A stretch of DNA of 64,000 nt from JBBDJB01 sp040880125 (GTDB taxonomy: Bacteria > Planctomycetota > Planctomycetia > Pirellulales > JBBDJB01), in assembly GCA_040880125.1 (NCBI GenBank), contig JBBDJB010000050.1, positions 8,608 to 72,607 on the forward strand. The letters run 5' to 3'. A program made the translations under genes and the position numbers. The stretch's first letter is position 1, and each line of letters begins with the position of its first letter. The notes under the pieces were generated by a model that saw only the letters and a program-made list of their open reading frames with translations, ran no database searches and was not told the DNA's origin. Shown in pieces: positions 17,013 through 26,227 of the stretch.

Positions 17013-18770
17013 ATGGCTAAGGTCAGCGTCGAAAACTTCGTCTCTCTGGTCAAGCGCAGCAAGCTTGTCGAGGAAGATCAGCTTAACGCTGCGATCGATC
17101 GAATCTCCTCCGACTCGGGCGGCAATCTGCCGGCCGAAGCCGAGGACCTTGCGCAGCGCATCGTCGACGCCGGACTCTTGACCCGTTGGCAGGCCGACAA
17201 CCTGCTCAAAGGCAAGCACAAGGGCTACATCCTCGGCAAGTACAAACTGCTGGGTCACCTGGGCACCGGCGGCATGAGCAGCGTCTACTTGGCCGAGCAC
17301 ATCCTCATGCGCCGCCGCGTGGCCATCAAGGTCCTGCCACAAAGCAAGGTCGAGGATTCCTCCTACCTCGAACGATTCCGCCTGGAGGCGCAGGCGGCTG
17401 CAGCCCTCGACCACAGCAACATTGTGCGGGCGTACGACATCGACAACGACGGCAACACCCACTACCTGGTCATGGAATACGTCGAGGGGCGCGACTTGCA
17501 GGCGTGCGTGAAGCAGGACGGGCCGCTCGACTTCGATACCGCGGCCGACTTCATCGCACAGGCCGCCGAGGGGCTGCAGCACGCTCACGACGCCGGGCTG
17601 ATTCATCGCGACATCAAGCCGGCTAACCTCCTGGTCGACAAGCGCCGCACGGTCAAAATCCTGGACATGGGCCTCGCGAAATTCTCCGCCGAAACGCAGC
17701 CTTCACTCACCATTGCGCACGACGAGAACGTGCTGGGCACGGCCGACTACCTGGCTCCGGAACAGGCGATCGACAGTCACGGCGTCGATCACCGGGTCGA
17801 TATTTACAGCCTGGGCTGCACGCTCTATTTCTCGTTGACCGGGCATCCGCCGTTCCCGGAGGGGTCGCTGCCGCAGCGATTGATGAAGCATCAAAACGAG
17901 CAGCCTGCGAGTATTTACAAGGATCGCCCTGATGCGCCGGGAGATTTGGTGGAGATCTGCGCGCGGATGATGTCCAAGTCGCGCGACAAACGTCCGGCGA
18001 CTGCCGGTGATGTGGCCCGCGAACTGGCGCATTGGCTGGCCATGCGGGGCAAAACGATCAGCGGTGGCAGCGGGAGCGGAGCCTCCGGCGTGCTGACCGC
18101 CGCCGTGCAGGAATCGCGGCGGATATCGGCCCGACAAGCGGGTCGAGGTTCGGGTTTGGGATTGGGCAGTGGCGGCGTAGGCGGCCGCTCCGGACTTTCC
18201 GGCCCCGGCTCCACATCATCGAGCAAGTCGCTCCCACCGTTACCCGAGCCCGGAAGCGGTTCGCACCCCCAGGGGCGATTGGGTCCCGGCAGCGGTACCT
18301 CGGGCGGTAGTTCGTCGCGGCGACTGCCGGTGGCGAAGCCACTGAGCGATGAATCGGACTATGGACTCGCGCCGCTCGACGATGAGCCAGCGAAGGCGCC
18401 CTCCTCATCGAGCAGCAAGTCTTCCAGTCCATCGGCACCGCACTCTGGCGAATCTTCGACCAAAAACCGCGCGGCCGAGTCGACGTCCCCACAAGAGCAA
18501 ACCGCCGCATCGAACGAGCCGTCGTCATTGCTCGACGAAGAGTTCGAAAGCGCCGAGTCCGGCGGCAATGATCTCGACGAACTGATGAATCAAGGTTTCG
18601 ACGAGGACACCATGCCTTCGCTTGGAGCGGGCGGATTTGAGTCCTCCGGCAGTCCGCTCCGATCGCACGGCCGACCCGAGGTCACGCCGACTTGGGTCTG
18701 GTGGCTCGTCTCCTCGGTGGCGGCACTTCTGTTGATCTTGATCGTCGCGCTGATCGTTCAGATGCAGTGA
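17013..18770 (+). CDS. Membrane-anchored Ser/Thr protein kinase
   Basis: A 585-residue Hanks-type kinase. Residues 1-75 are a helical domain ending in LTRWQADNLLKGKHKGYILG, a block common before planctomycete kinases. The kinase domain (about 77-345) has the glycine loop GTGGMSSV, K106, HRDIKPAN (from 198), DMG at 218-220 in place of DFG, and YLAPEQA. A low-complexity Ser/Gly/Pro stretch follows (about 350-550). A single hydrophobic helix at the extreme C-terminus makes it tail-anchored, with the kinase inside the cell. Phosphorylation targets are unknown. All catalytic residues are present, so activity is expected. Confidence 0.93.
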   Translation: MAKVSVENFVSLVKRSKLVEEDQLNAAIDRISSDSGGNLPAEAEDLAQRIVDAGLLTRWQADNLLKGKHKGYILGKYKLLGHLGTGGMSSVYLAEHILMRRRVAIKVLPQSKVEDSSYLERFRLEAQAAAALDHSNIVRAYDIDNDGNTHYLVMEYVEGRDLQACVKQDGPLDFDTAADFIAQAAEGLQHAHDAGLIHRDIKPANLLVDKRRTVKILDMGLAKFSAETQPSLTIAHDENVLGTADYLAPEQAIDSHGVDHRVDIYSLGCTLYFSLTGHPPFPEGSLPQRLMKHQNEQPASIYKDRPDAPGDLVEICARMMSKSRDKRPATAGDVARELAHWLAMRGKTISGGSGSGASGVLTAAVQESRRISARQAGRGSGLGLGSGGVGGRSGLSGPGSTSSSKSLPPLPEPGSGSHPQGRLGPGSGTSGGSSSRRLPVAKPLSDESDYGLAPLDDEPAKAPSSSSSKSSSPSAPHSGESSTKNRAAESTSPQEQTAASNEPSSLLDEEFESAESGGNDLDELMNQGFDEDTMPSLGAGGFESSGSPLRSHGRPEVTPTWVWWLVSSVAALLLILIVALIVQMQ

Positions 18771-19167
18771 CGATCGTGGGCGTCGAAGCGACTGGCACCG
18801 CCTTCTTGCGACGCTTCTCGCACAGCGGTGTGCCTGATCTTGCTCGCCCCGCGCAGTGCATAACTGCGCCGTCCCGCGCCGCCCCCCCACTATAGGGTGG
18901 TTTCCTCGAAAAACCGGCACAAGCCGGCGGCTCCCCTCTCGGGACGTGTCCTGTTGCAAACCTTTGTATAGAAGCCACTTACACGAATTGCTTGAACACT
19001 CACCGCCCCGTTGCCTAGGATAGATAGAGGCCACAGGACGGGGCTCGATCGCTACCTCTCGGCGATCGATTCATGGATCGAATGCCGTTCCACGTCACTC
19101 TCCGCGACTTCGATACGGTGGAACGGAGCGTTGTCGATTGCAAGTCAACTCACACCTGGTGTGTCGA
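18771..19167. other. Gap with leader hairpin before the zincin-like gene
   Basis: A 9-bp perfect inverted repeat CCGTTCCAC / GTGGAACGG (19085-19093 and 19128-19136) lies just before the next gene, with a 34-nt loop. A small hairpin also lies near 18912. No gene was recognised; a 47-codon frame from 19072 was not convincing. Confidence 0.45.
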
Positions 19168-19881
19168 ATGTCTCGACGAGGCGAGCTTAGTTTTCAGACG
19201 CGTTTGCGACAGGTGATCAACCGCAATGTGGCCGCCAAAGCGCGGTCGCGCAGGCGGGGTGTTCCCTCGGGTAAGCGTGCGCGCGGAGCCCAGCGCAACG
19301 ACTGTCTACCTTACGCGCCACCCGAGGATTGGCACGAGCCGACCGGCAGCCCGCGCGCATATCGCATCCTGGAGCAGCCGCCCGGTGCAGGGTACCGGCA
19401 CGTGCTGACGGCGCAGGATATTCGGGAACGTCTCGAGCAGGTTCCGCCGCACTTCCTGAAGTCGTTGGAAGTGATTCAGCTTAGCCGCATGACGCGCAAA
19501 AAACAGACATTTCCATGCTACGGAATGCAGTGGGGAAGCGCGCTGTATCTCTATCCGCTCGAGGACTCGCTGATTGAATACTTCCTTCGTCCGCCGCATC
19601 CGAACTTGATGAATGAAGCCCGCATGTACGGCGGCCGCTGGGAACACGAAGGCCCCAGCACGTGGAAGCTGGTATGGACCGAGGAGTCGATCCGCGACTT
19701 CTATCTGAACAACATCCTCATCCACGAGCTCGGGCACCTGGTCGACGATCGGAACTCCGGCTACGTGGAACGCGAGCGCTACGCGGAGTGGTTCGCCATT
19801 CGCTACGGCTACCTGCCCAGTCGTTCGCCCAGTGAATCCGCGCCGCCTCGCCGTACGGTCCGGCGTCACCACGCGCTTTGA
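19168..19881 (+). CDS. Zincin-like protein with HELGH motif
   Basis: A 237-residue protein of unrecognised family. The C-terminal half carries ILIHELGHLVDD (H186, E187, H190) and then ERYAEWFAIRYGY with E207 as a possible third ligand, the layout of a gluzincin metallopeptidase. The N-terminal 45 residues are very basic and no signal peptide is seen, so it is likely cytosolic or nucleoid-associated. The ATG at 19168 was preferred to a TTG at 19138, which sits inside the leader hairpin. Proteolytic activity is inferred only from the motif. Confidence 0.75.
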   Translation: MSRRGELSFQTRLRQVINRNVAAKARSRRRGVPSGKRARGAQRNDCLPYAPPEDWHEPTGSPRAYRILEQPPGAGYRHVLTAQDIRERLEQVPPHFLKSLEVIQLSRMTRKKQTFPCYGMQWGSALYLYPLEDSLIEYFLRPPHPNLMNEARMYGGRWEHEGPSTWKLVWTEESIRDFYLNNILIHELGHLVDDRNSGYVERERYAEWFAIRYGYLPSRSPSESAPPRRTVRRHHAL

Positions 19882-19982
19882 TTGCTGGCCCGTTGAACAG
19901 ATGGGACTAGCTCCAAGCGAGAAAACTACAATCTCGCGGATGCAGCGGATCTATTGAGATAATCAACAGGCCGCTCGGGGCG

Positions 19983-20456
19983 TCATCCTTCGATCGACCG
20001 CCACATGTAATAGTGGGGACCGATCTGCGGCAAGTCGAAGCGCTCGCCCTCGATGGCAAAGCCGAGCTTCTGATAGAAGCCCGCCGCCGGTACGCGGGCG
20101 TTGCACCATATCCATTCGCCGCCATGGCCGCGCAGGTGTTCGATGCATGCGTCGATCAGCCGCCGTCCAATGCCGGTGCCCTGATGCGCCTCGACGACGG
20201 CCATGCCCCGCAGGCGCCAGGCGGCCGGGTCGCGCACGCCCGGCGGCGGCTCGCGATAAACCGAGGCAGTGCCGATCATCGTGTCGTCGGCAATGGCGGC
20301 CACGTGAAGCGTGAGCGGATCATCATCGCCCGAGTAGCATAGCTGGTCGACACTCTGGTGCGGTCGCAGAATTTGTTGCCGCAGGGGCCGCGTCGCTTCG
20401 GGCGTCACCCGTACGATCGTCACGCCGGCAGGTGCGCTCATGAAGATTCGATCCAT
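19983..20456 (-). CDS. GNAT-family N-acetyltransferase
   Basis: A 157-residue protein with the GNAT fold. The acetyl-CoA pyrophosphate loop is in AHQGTGIGRRLIDAC and follows the beta strand LRGMAVVEA. The late part ARVPAAGFYQKLGFAIEG is typical of small-molecule acetyltransferases. The substrate is unknown. The start at 20456 lacks a strong ribosome site; a second ATG five codons in is possible. An R1 repeat begins 12 bp upstream. Confidence 0.85.
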   Translation of the reverse strand: MDRIFMSAPAGVTIVRVTPEATRPLRQQILRPHQSVDQLCYSGDDDPLTLHVAAIADDTMIGTASVYREPPPGVRDPAAWRLRGMAVVEAHQGTGIGRRLIDACIEHLRGHGGEWIWCNARVPAAGFYQKLGFAIEGERFDLPQIGPHYYMWRSIEG

Positions 20457-20468
20457 GGCCGTTGCCTG

Positions 20469-20493
20469 GTGGCACAGACACGCCTGTCTGTGC
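20469..20493. repeat. R1 palindromic repeat
   Basis: R1 copy with arms intact but loop CGCC instead of TTCC. It directly precedes MITE-like element B. Confidence 0.8.
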
Positions 20494-20498
20494 AGTGA

Positions 20499-20603
20499 GT
20501 AGGGCTCGCTGTGCGGACCGGCCTCGATTCACCGGCTTATTCAACTACGCGTTAAGACGTCACTGCAAGATGCACGAAGGATGGTCTGCACCGCGGACCC
20601 TAT
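20499..20603. mobile_element. MITE-like element B, 105 bp
   Basis: Terminal inverted repeats at 20499-20519 (GTAGGGCTCGCTGTGCGGACC) and 20583-20603. Its interior is unrelated by eye to that of element A. It lies between larE and the GNAT gene. Confidence 0.55.
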
Positions 20604-20623
20604 GGAACTCCCCGAAGGTTCAG

Positions 20624-21457
20624 CTAACTGCGCTGCAGAACGTCCAGCGGTACCAGATTGTTCAAGCTGCCCGACCGAAACCCTTCCAGGTCGAGCGACA
20701 CGAACCGAAAGCCCAGTTCCTTGAAACGTTTTACCAGCGGCTCGCGAATTTCCTGGCTGCACAGCCGGGCCAGCGCATCCGGCGGCACTTCCAGCCGCGC
20801 TACGTCGCCTTCGTGGTATCGCACGCGAACCACCGGCAGACCCAGCTCGCGCAGATACTGCTCGGCCTTGTCGATCATCGCCAGTCGCTCGGGCGTCACT
20901 GCTTGACCGTAAGCGATGCGGCTGGAGAGGCACGGCGTAGCCGGCTTGTCCCAGACGGGCAGCTCCCACTCCGCCGCCAATTGCCGCACTTCCTGTTTGG
21001 TGATGCCGCATTCGGCAAGCGGGCTTTCCACACGATGCTCGCTCGCCGCCTGCATGCCCGGGCGGTAGTCCCCCAGGTCGTCGACGTTCGCGCCGTTGAC
21101 CAACACGGCCACGCCCAACTGCGATGCGAAGCGGCCCATCTCGGTATACAGTTCCGTCTTGCAGTGATAACAGCGGTCGGGCGCGTTGCGTACGTAGTCG
21201 GCGCTATCCAGTTCGCCGGTGGCGATCACCTGGTGGCGGATTCCGATCTGCTCGGCCAGCCGGCGGGCTTCGTCCAATTCTCCTTCGGCCAAGCTGGCGC
21301 TGGTGCCGGTGATGGCCACGGCCGACTCGCCCAGTGCCAACTGGGCCGCTTTGGCGACAACCGTACTGTCGACGCCGGCGGAGAATGCCACCGCGCAGCT
21401 TCCATAGCCACGCATCAGTAAAAGTAGGCGATCGCGTTTGGTGACCAGGTCGGGCAT
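20624..21457 (-). CDS. larE: LarE-type sacrificial sulfur transferase
   Basis: A 277-residue PP-loop enzyme. LarE adenylates the biosynthetic precursor of the nickel-pincer cofactor and donates sulfur from its own cysteine. The ATP loop is SAGVDST (26-32). The sacrificial cysteine corresponds to C176 in KPATPCLSSRIAYG. Another cysteine pair lies in RCYHCK. The start at 21457 is the first ATG; a TTG lies one codon upstream. No larA, larB or larC is in the window, so the partner genes must be elsewhere, or the protein serves another sulfur transfer. Confidence 0.88.
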   Translation of the reverse strand: MPDLVTKRDRLLLLMRGYGSCAVAFSAGVDSTVVAKAAQLALGESAVAITGTSASLAEGELDEARRLAEQIGIRHQVIATGELDSADYVRNAPDRCYHCKTELYTEMGRFASQLGVAVLVNGANVDDLGDYRPGMQAASEHRVESPLAECGITKQEVRQLAAEWELPVWDKPATPCLSSRIAYGQAVTPERLAMIDKAEQYLRELGLPVVRVRYHEGDVARLEVPPDALARLCSQEIREPLVKRFKELGFRFVSLDLEGFRSGSLNNLVPLDVLQRS

Positions 21458-21699
21458 CAATCACATCCGGAGTTAGATGCAGCACGCTAGGGCAGGGGGG
21501 GACAGTCAGCCCCGACCTCCACGAAATAGTAGGACAGCCGCGGTAAGCTGACAACATGTATACGTATCCGTCGCCGGTGGGGGAGAAGTTTGCACCGCCC
21601 CGCTCTGCATCGGATAATCAGGCACCTGTCGCACTCTCTGCTGGCCGACGGCTACGGTCGGGGATCCAGCGAAGTTTTTCACTTTCCGGAGCAACCAAC

Positions 21700-23136
21700 A
21701 TGCCTGGTCCGGGGCACCGCCTAACGATTTGCCTGATCGTCTGCGGCGGCATGGCTGCCTCCGTGGGGGAAGTCTTCGGGCAACGGCCGGCCGGCGAAGA
21801 GTCGAACCGGCCGAACGTCCTCTTTATCGCCATCGACGACCTGAACGATTGGATCGGCTGCCTGGGCGGATATCCGGGCGTACGGACGCCGAACTTCGAT
21901 CGCCTGGCCGAGCGTGGCGTGCTGTTCACGGGCGCCCACTGTAATGCTCCGCTGTGCAATGCATCGCGAGCGTCGCTGATGACCGGCATGCGGCCGTCGA
22001 CTTCCGGTGTCTATACCAATTCGCAGTCGTGGCGGGCCTCGCCCGTGCTGAGCGACGCGGTCACGCTTTCGCAATACTTTCGCGCGCACGGTTATCGGGC
22101 AATCGGCGGCGGCAAGATTTACCACGGCTCGTTTCCAGACCCTCCGTCGTGGGATGACTATTATCCTTCGCAGCAGCGCAACCGGCCGCCCGATCCGCTT
22201 CCGGCCAACCGACCGCTCAACGGCATTCCCCGCACGCAGCACTTCGATTGGGGGCCGGTCGAAGCGCCAGTTGATGAGATGGGCGACACAAAGGTTGTCG
22301 ACTGGGCGGTTGGCGAACTGGGGCAATCCCACGACCAGCCGCAGTTTCTCGCGGTAGGTATTTTTCGTCCGCATCTTCCGTGGTACGTGCCGCCGCAGTA
22401 CTTCGACGCATATCCACTGGCCGACATCGCGCTGCCCGAAGTGCCGGCGGATGATCTGGAAGACATTCCGCAGATCGGCCGCCGCATGGCGCGGCCCGGT
22501 GGCGATCATCGCCGCGTCTTGCAACACGACCAGTGGCACGAGGCCGTGCGCGGCTATCTCGCGTCGATCACCTTCGCCGACGACCTGCTAGGCCGGCTGC
22601 TCGACGCCCTGGACCGCTCGCCAATGAGGGACAACACGATCATCGTCCTGTGGAGCGACCACGGCTGGCATCTCGGCGAGAAACATCACTGGCGCAAATT
22701 CACGCTTTGGGAGGAGTCGACCCGGGTACCGCTGATGATCGTGGCGCCCGGCGTGACGCAAGCCGGCACCCGTTGCGAAGAGCCGGTCAGCTTGCTCGAT
22801 CTTTATCCGACGCTGGTGGAACTGGCCGGCCTGCCTGCCAAGGAGGGCGTGGAAGGCACGTCGCTGGTGCCGCAGGCACGGGATCCGTCCGCGCCGCGCA
22901 GGCAACCCGTGGTGGCCACGCATGGCTTTCGCAATCACGCCATTCGCGACGGCCGGTATCGCTACATCCGATACGCCGACGGCAGCGAAGAGTTGTACGA
23001 TCACCGTACCGATCCACAGGAGTGGGAGAACGTCGCCGCGCGCGAAGACCTGGCGGAAGTCAAACAGCGGTTAGCGTCGGCACTGCCGGAAATGAATCGC
23101 CGGGGCATTGGTCGGGGACAGGGAGGCGAGCAATAG
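21700..23136 (+). CDS. Secreted sulfatase, iduronate-2-sulfatase-like
   Basis: A 478-residue exported hydrolase. A signal peptide (about 1-28) is followed by the metal-binding start NVLFIAIDDLNDW (D46, D47). The formylglycine site is C86 in LCNASRASLMTG, the C-x-[P/A]-x-R type with alanine. Later blocks WSDHGWHLGEKHHW and STRVPLMIVAPG fit iduronate-2-sulfatase-like members of the S1 family. Such enzymes release sulfate from algal or animal polysaccharides and are numerous in planctomycetes. The ATG at 21700 follows CCGGAG and gives the signal peptide; an in-frame ATG at 21556 would bury it. Confidence 0.93.
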   Translation: MPGPGHRLTICLIVCGGMAASVGEVFGQRPAGEESNRPNVLFIAIDDLNDWIGCLGGYPGVRTPNFDRLAERGVLFTGAHCNAPLCNASRASLMTGMRPSTSGVYTNSQSWRASPVLSDAVTLSQYFRAHGYRAIGGGKIYHGSFPDPPSWDDYYPSQQRNRPPDPLPANRPLNGIPRTQHFDWGPVEAPVDEMGDTKVVDWAVGELGQSHDQPQFLAVGIFRPHLPWYVPPQYFDAYPLADIALPEVPADDLEDIPQIGRRMARPGGDHRRVLQHDQWHEAVRGYLASITFADDLLGRLLDALDRSPMRDNTIIVLWSDHGWHLGEKHHWRKFTLWEESTRVPLMIVAPGVTQAGTRCEEPVSLLDLYPTLVELAGLPAKEGVEGTSLVPQARDPSAPRRQPVVATHGFRNHAIRDGRYRYIRYADGSEELYDHRTDPQEWENVAAREDLAEVKQRLASALPEMNRRGIGRGQGGEQ

Positions 23137-23153
23137 CGAATGGTGCGCTTCGG

Positions 23154-23972
23154 TCACAGCGTCTCGCCCATCCCCTCGTGCCCTTCGCTGCCGGTCATGC
23201 GCACGATTTGGTCGCGCAGGTCCGCGGCGTCTTCATACCGCTCTTCGGCCACGGCCTCTTGGAGCTGCGTGCGGAGCTTGCGCAGCGGATCGGCCGGCTC
23301 GGGCGGCTCTTCAGCCGTTTCGCCCGCGGGCACCTGCGATGCCAATTCCTTCCGCCACTTCCGCAGAAAAACCAACTCGCCCAAGTCGCTGGCCCGCTCG
23401 GATTGCTCGTACTCCGCCAAGAATTCTTCGATCTTGGTGATGCCGGCCTCGACAACCTTCAGCGCCGCGCCATGATCGCCCAGTTCGATCAAAGGCGTGG
23501 CGACCGCCCGGGTGTGCATCATGATGACGTACGGCCGCCACTGATCGAATTGCAGACGGTCGCGGCGATGCCGGGCGTGATCGCGGACGAAGGTAAACAG
23601 CCGCAGGTTGCGGGCCGTGTCGCGGGCGCATAATTCGTACCGCTTCAGATGCCACAGGCTCAGATAGCGGTGGTAGTACTGGATGCCCTCGCGGAGCAGC
23701 TTTCCGCAGTCGTCCGAATCGAGCGTGAACGGCTCAGCGTCCGGATCGGACTGCTGCCGCGATTCTCGCACGTGCTCGTAGTAATCCAGCCACGAGGCGT
23801 GGCCGCGGGTCCGCTTGCCGTCGGGCCGGCCGTCCAGCTCCATCTGCATTAGCCCCAGGTCCAGCCGCAGTTGTATCTTCTCGCGGCCGTCGTCGCCCGT
23901 GATCAGACGGGCCGAGACCTGGTTGGGGTGGTAATCCCAGTTCGCTAAAACGCTGGAGATGTCGTAGCTCAC
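23154..23972 (-). CDS. UVR-motif protein of unknown function
   Basis: A 272-residue soluble protein. The last 45 residues hold a UvrB/UvrC-type motif (KLRTQLQEAVAEERYEDAA, then LRDQI). The middle is helical and rich in Tyr, His and Arg. The N-terminal block VSYDISSVLANWDYHP, starting with GTG at 23972, looks like a conserved domain of planctomycete proteins; upstream in-frame sequence is proline- and arginine-rich and was left out. It converges with the sulfatase gene, leaving 17 bp. UVR motifs mediate protein contacts, as in McsA or UvrB. Confidence 0.75.
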   Translation of the reverse strand: MSYDISSVLANWDYHPNQVSARLITGDDGREKIQLRLDLGLMQMELDGRPDGKRTRGHASWLDYYEHVRESRQQSDPDAEPFTLDSDDCGKLLREGIQYYHRYLSLWHLKRYELCARDTARNLRLFTFVRDHARHRRDRLQFDQWRPYVIMMHTRAVATPLIELGDHGAALKVVEAGITKIEEFLAEYEQSERASDLGELVFLRKWRKELASQVPAGETAEEPPEPADPLRKLRTQLQEAVAEERYEDAADLRDQIVRMTGSEGHEGMGETL

Positions 23973-24239
23973 GTGCGGGCCATTGCGTCTCGTGTTGAGA
24001 TTTCCGCTGCTGTCGCGCCGCGGCGGCTTGCGGTGCGAGTGTCGCCCGAACCGGCGAGGCGAACCTGGCGAGCGCGCACCGTGCGGAACTGGGGCGGACG
24101 CGAAGCACCACCGGCCGGGTTGGGCAGCGTCGTGCCATTGTAGGCGGGGCGTACCGCGCAAGAAAGCGATCCGAGCGGGTCAAAACTCGGAAGCGAGAAG
24201 GAATAGCCGGCCCGTCGACACCGGCTTGCCGGGCGGCCG

Positions 24240-25352
24240 CTATGCAGTCGAGTCCCGAACCACTGGTTCCATGACCTTCGTGTTCCGCTCGACCGCCAGC
24301 ACAATCGTCCGCTGCTCGACGCCGTCGCTGGTGCTGGCCACCACTGGAATCACCTGACGCCGATCCGGCATGCTCAATCGCACCGAGAACGATCCGTCGG
24401 AACGCAGCCGCACCGGCTCGCCCTTGAGCGTGATGTGGGCGTCGCGTCGGCTCACGCCATATACGATCAATTCCGCATCGACGGCCAATTGGAAATCGCT
24501 GGCGTCGGCCAGGTTGCGATCGGCGCCGGCTCCGAATCGGGTGTGCATCGGCGAGCCCATGGGCCGCTGCAGCCGCTCTTCGAGCAACTCCTGCAGTTCC
24601 TGGCTGGTGCCCTGGGGTGAATAGCCCCCACTCATGGCGAAAATGCGGTCGGCGTTCTGGGCGACGTCCTTCCAGTTCTCATCGACCGCGTCGCTCATGC
24701 CTGCCGGCGGAGTGGAGACCGTATTGCTGCGAGCCAGGCAGAAGAAGATGTCTTCCCCGGCTTCGTAGCCGATCTCCAGCCGGAAGCTGCACGGCGGATC
24801 CTGCACGTCGACGTACCAGTTGCTCACGCCCCCGTGGATGGTGATGCTGCGAACCCACGTGGCGGAGCCGTCGTCCGCGACCTTGTACAACCGCAACGTC
24901 GGCTTCGCGCCGTGCCAATGCTGGCCCATAGCGGCCTGCGCCCGCTCGACGCTCTGGCGGGAAAGTTCCCAATAGGCGTGCAGCCAATACGGATCACGGA
25001 CCATCACGATCAGCCGATCGCCGACCGGTTTGCCGTTACGGCGATGATCGGAGCTGGCCGCCAGATTCTTGATCTGCTCGAGCTTCGACTGCAGTTGCCG
25101 AATGCGGCGTTGGGCGTGGGGGCTGGTCTGCTTTCCGTTTCCGTTGGAATTAGAGCTCTTGCGGTGGTTGGCGGCGATGGATTTGCCTCGGGGCGAGCGA
25201 CGCGACGCCTGACTGGAGGGTTTCTTGCCGACCTTCACCAGCGCGCGAACGAGCTGATCTTTCCGCATCGAGTGCCAGCCGGGCACGCCGCGCTTTTTTG
25301 CCATCTGGGCAAGGTCTTTGCAGGTGTACGACTTGAGGGTAGCTGGTGTCAT
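24240..25352 (-). CDS. DUF4912 protein with Rho/SAP-like N-terminus
   Basis: A 370-residue protein. Residues 5-42 (LKSYTCKDLAQMAKKRGV and on) form a Rho-N/SAP-like helical domain often used for nucleic-acid contact. A basic linker and a coiled coil follow. Residues about 110-210 form the DUF4912 domain (RLIVMVRDPYWLHAYWE and LRLYKV). The C-terminal third is beta-rich (GEPVRLRSDGSFSVRL). The biochemical role of DUF4912 is not known. The start at 25352 is the first ATG after an in-frame TTG. Confidence 0.82.
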   Translation of the reverse strand: MTPATLKSYTCKDLAQMAKKRGVPGWHSMRKDQLVRALVKVGKKPSSQASRRSPRGKSIAANHRKSSNSNGNGKQTSPHAQRRIRQLQSKLEQIKNLAASSDHRRNGKPVGDRLIVMVRDPYWLHAYWELSRQSVERAQAAMGQHWHGAKPTLRLYKVADDGSATWVRSITIHGGVSNWYVDVQDPPCSFRLEIGYEAGEDIFFCLARSNTVSTPPAGMSDAVDENWKDVAQNADRIFAMSGGYSPQGTSQELQELLEERLQRPMGSPMHTRFGAGADRNLADASDFQLAVDAELIVYGVSRRDAHITLKGEPVRLRSDGSFSVRLSMPDRRQVIPVVASTSDGVEQRTIVLAVERNTKVMEPVVRDSTA

Positions 25353-26227
25353 GATCAAACCCTGTTTCCGCGGAGGACGTGCAAACTAAATAGCGCGACG
25401 CGGTCGTCGGCGTCTTGCCCGACATCATCCGTGAAACTGGGGCGAATCACCCCTTCTCCAGGGCTGTCCCTCGGCCCGGAGAGATCGGCCAAACGTGGGA
25501 GGCACGCGAGCCGCCGCGTCGTGAGCCTCAGGGTTTACACCCCGCTCGCCACGCAAAGCCCCCCGGCGTGTCTTCCTGGCGTGACACTGGTCGGAACGGC
25601 TCTGTGCGCTTCCGCTTGGACCAGTGCCCTATTGGTGGGTCCGCAAACGGTCGACTAAGGTGCCGAGGCGCTCCCCCGTTTACTGGCCGATCGTGGGGGC
25701 GAACCTCGTGACCGGCGCCTGGAGTCCCTGGGGTCACGAGAGACTCAAAGACCGATCATGCCCAGTTTAATCTTGATTCCGGATTTATGCAACGAATTGG
25801 GGGCTTTCCTGACGCGGATTGTAAGATTTTGCGCGAGCGTAAGGCGTTAAAAACCAGAGGGTTGCGACGATATTGCCGGTCGCGCAAAGCGGGTTGATTT
25901 GGGACCCCCCGATTGTGTGGGTCCACTGCGACGACGACGCCGTGGGGACAAGCCGGCTGCGGCGGAAAGGGTGATGGCCAGCGGCTGAGCGTAAATTTGG
26001 ATCCGGCGTAGGTTTGCGGCGAGCCGGCGACTTTGTGAAAAATTGCACGATATGGTCCCCAGGCCGTTGACATCACCGCGCAGCGTTCGCTACATTAGCC
26101 GCCTTAAGCATCTGCGAGTACCACCGGCGACGGGCCCGGTGGTTTGCCGTAAATGCTGCCGTGAAAGTGATTTGTCGACGATCCAGCCCTTCGTGTGGGC
26201 GTCGCTCTCGCGAGGACAACCTCCGCG
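25353..26227. other. Long region before the ATP synthase operon; structured RNA candidate
   Basis: 875 bp without a convincing gene. The left part (25440-25740) has many perfect hairpins. The strongest are CACTGGTC / GACCAGTG (about 25584-25626), GAGG-CCCCC / GGGGG-CCTC (about 25665-25707) and CTCGTGACC / GGTCACGAG (25705-25740). Hallmarks of RNase P RNA, tmRNA, SRP RNA and 6S RNA were looked for and not found. The right part holds the promoter at 26067 and a leader hairpin ACCACCGG / CCGGTGGT (26120-26143). Confidence 0.35.
26067..26096 (+). promoter_or_regulatory. Sigma-70 promoter of the ATP synthase operon
   Basis: TTGACA (26067-26072), an 18-bp spacer and TACATT (26091-26096). The predicted leader of about 125 nt contains the 8-bp hairpin at 26120-26143. 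Confidence 0.7.

Noticed and set aside
25440..25740. RNase P RNA, tmRNA, SRP RNA or 6S RNA
   Set aside because: The GAGGAAAGTCC core, the T-arm and CCA end, the SRP GGAAGGAAGCAG-type loop and the 6S central bubble pattern were not found on either strand.
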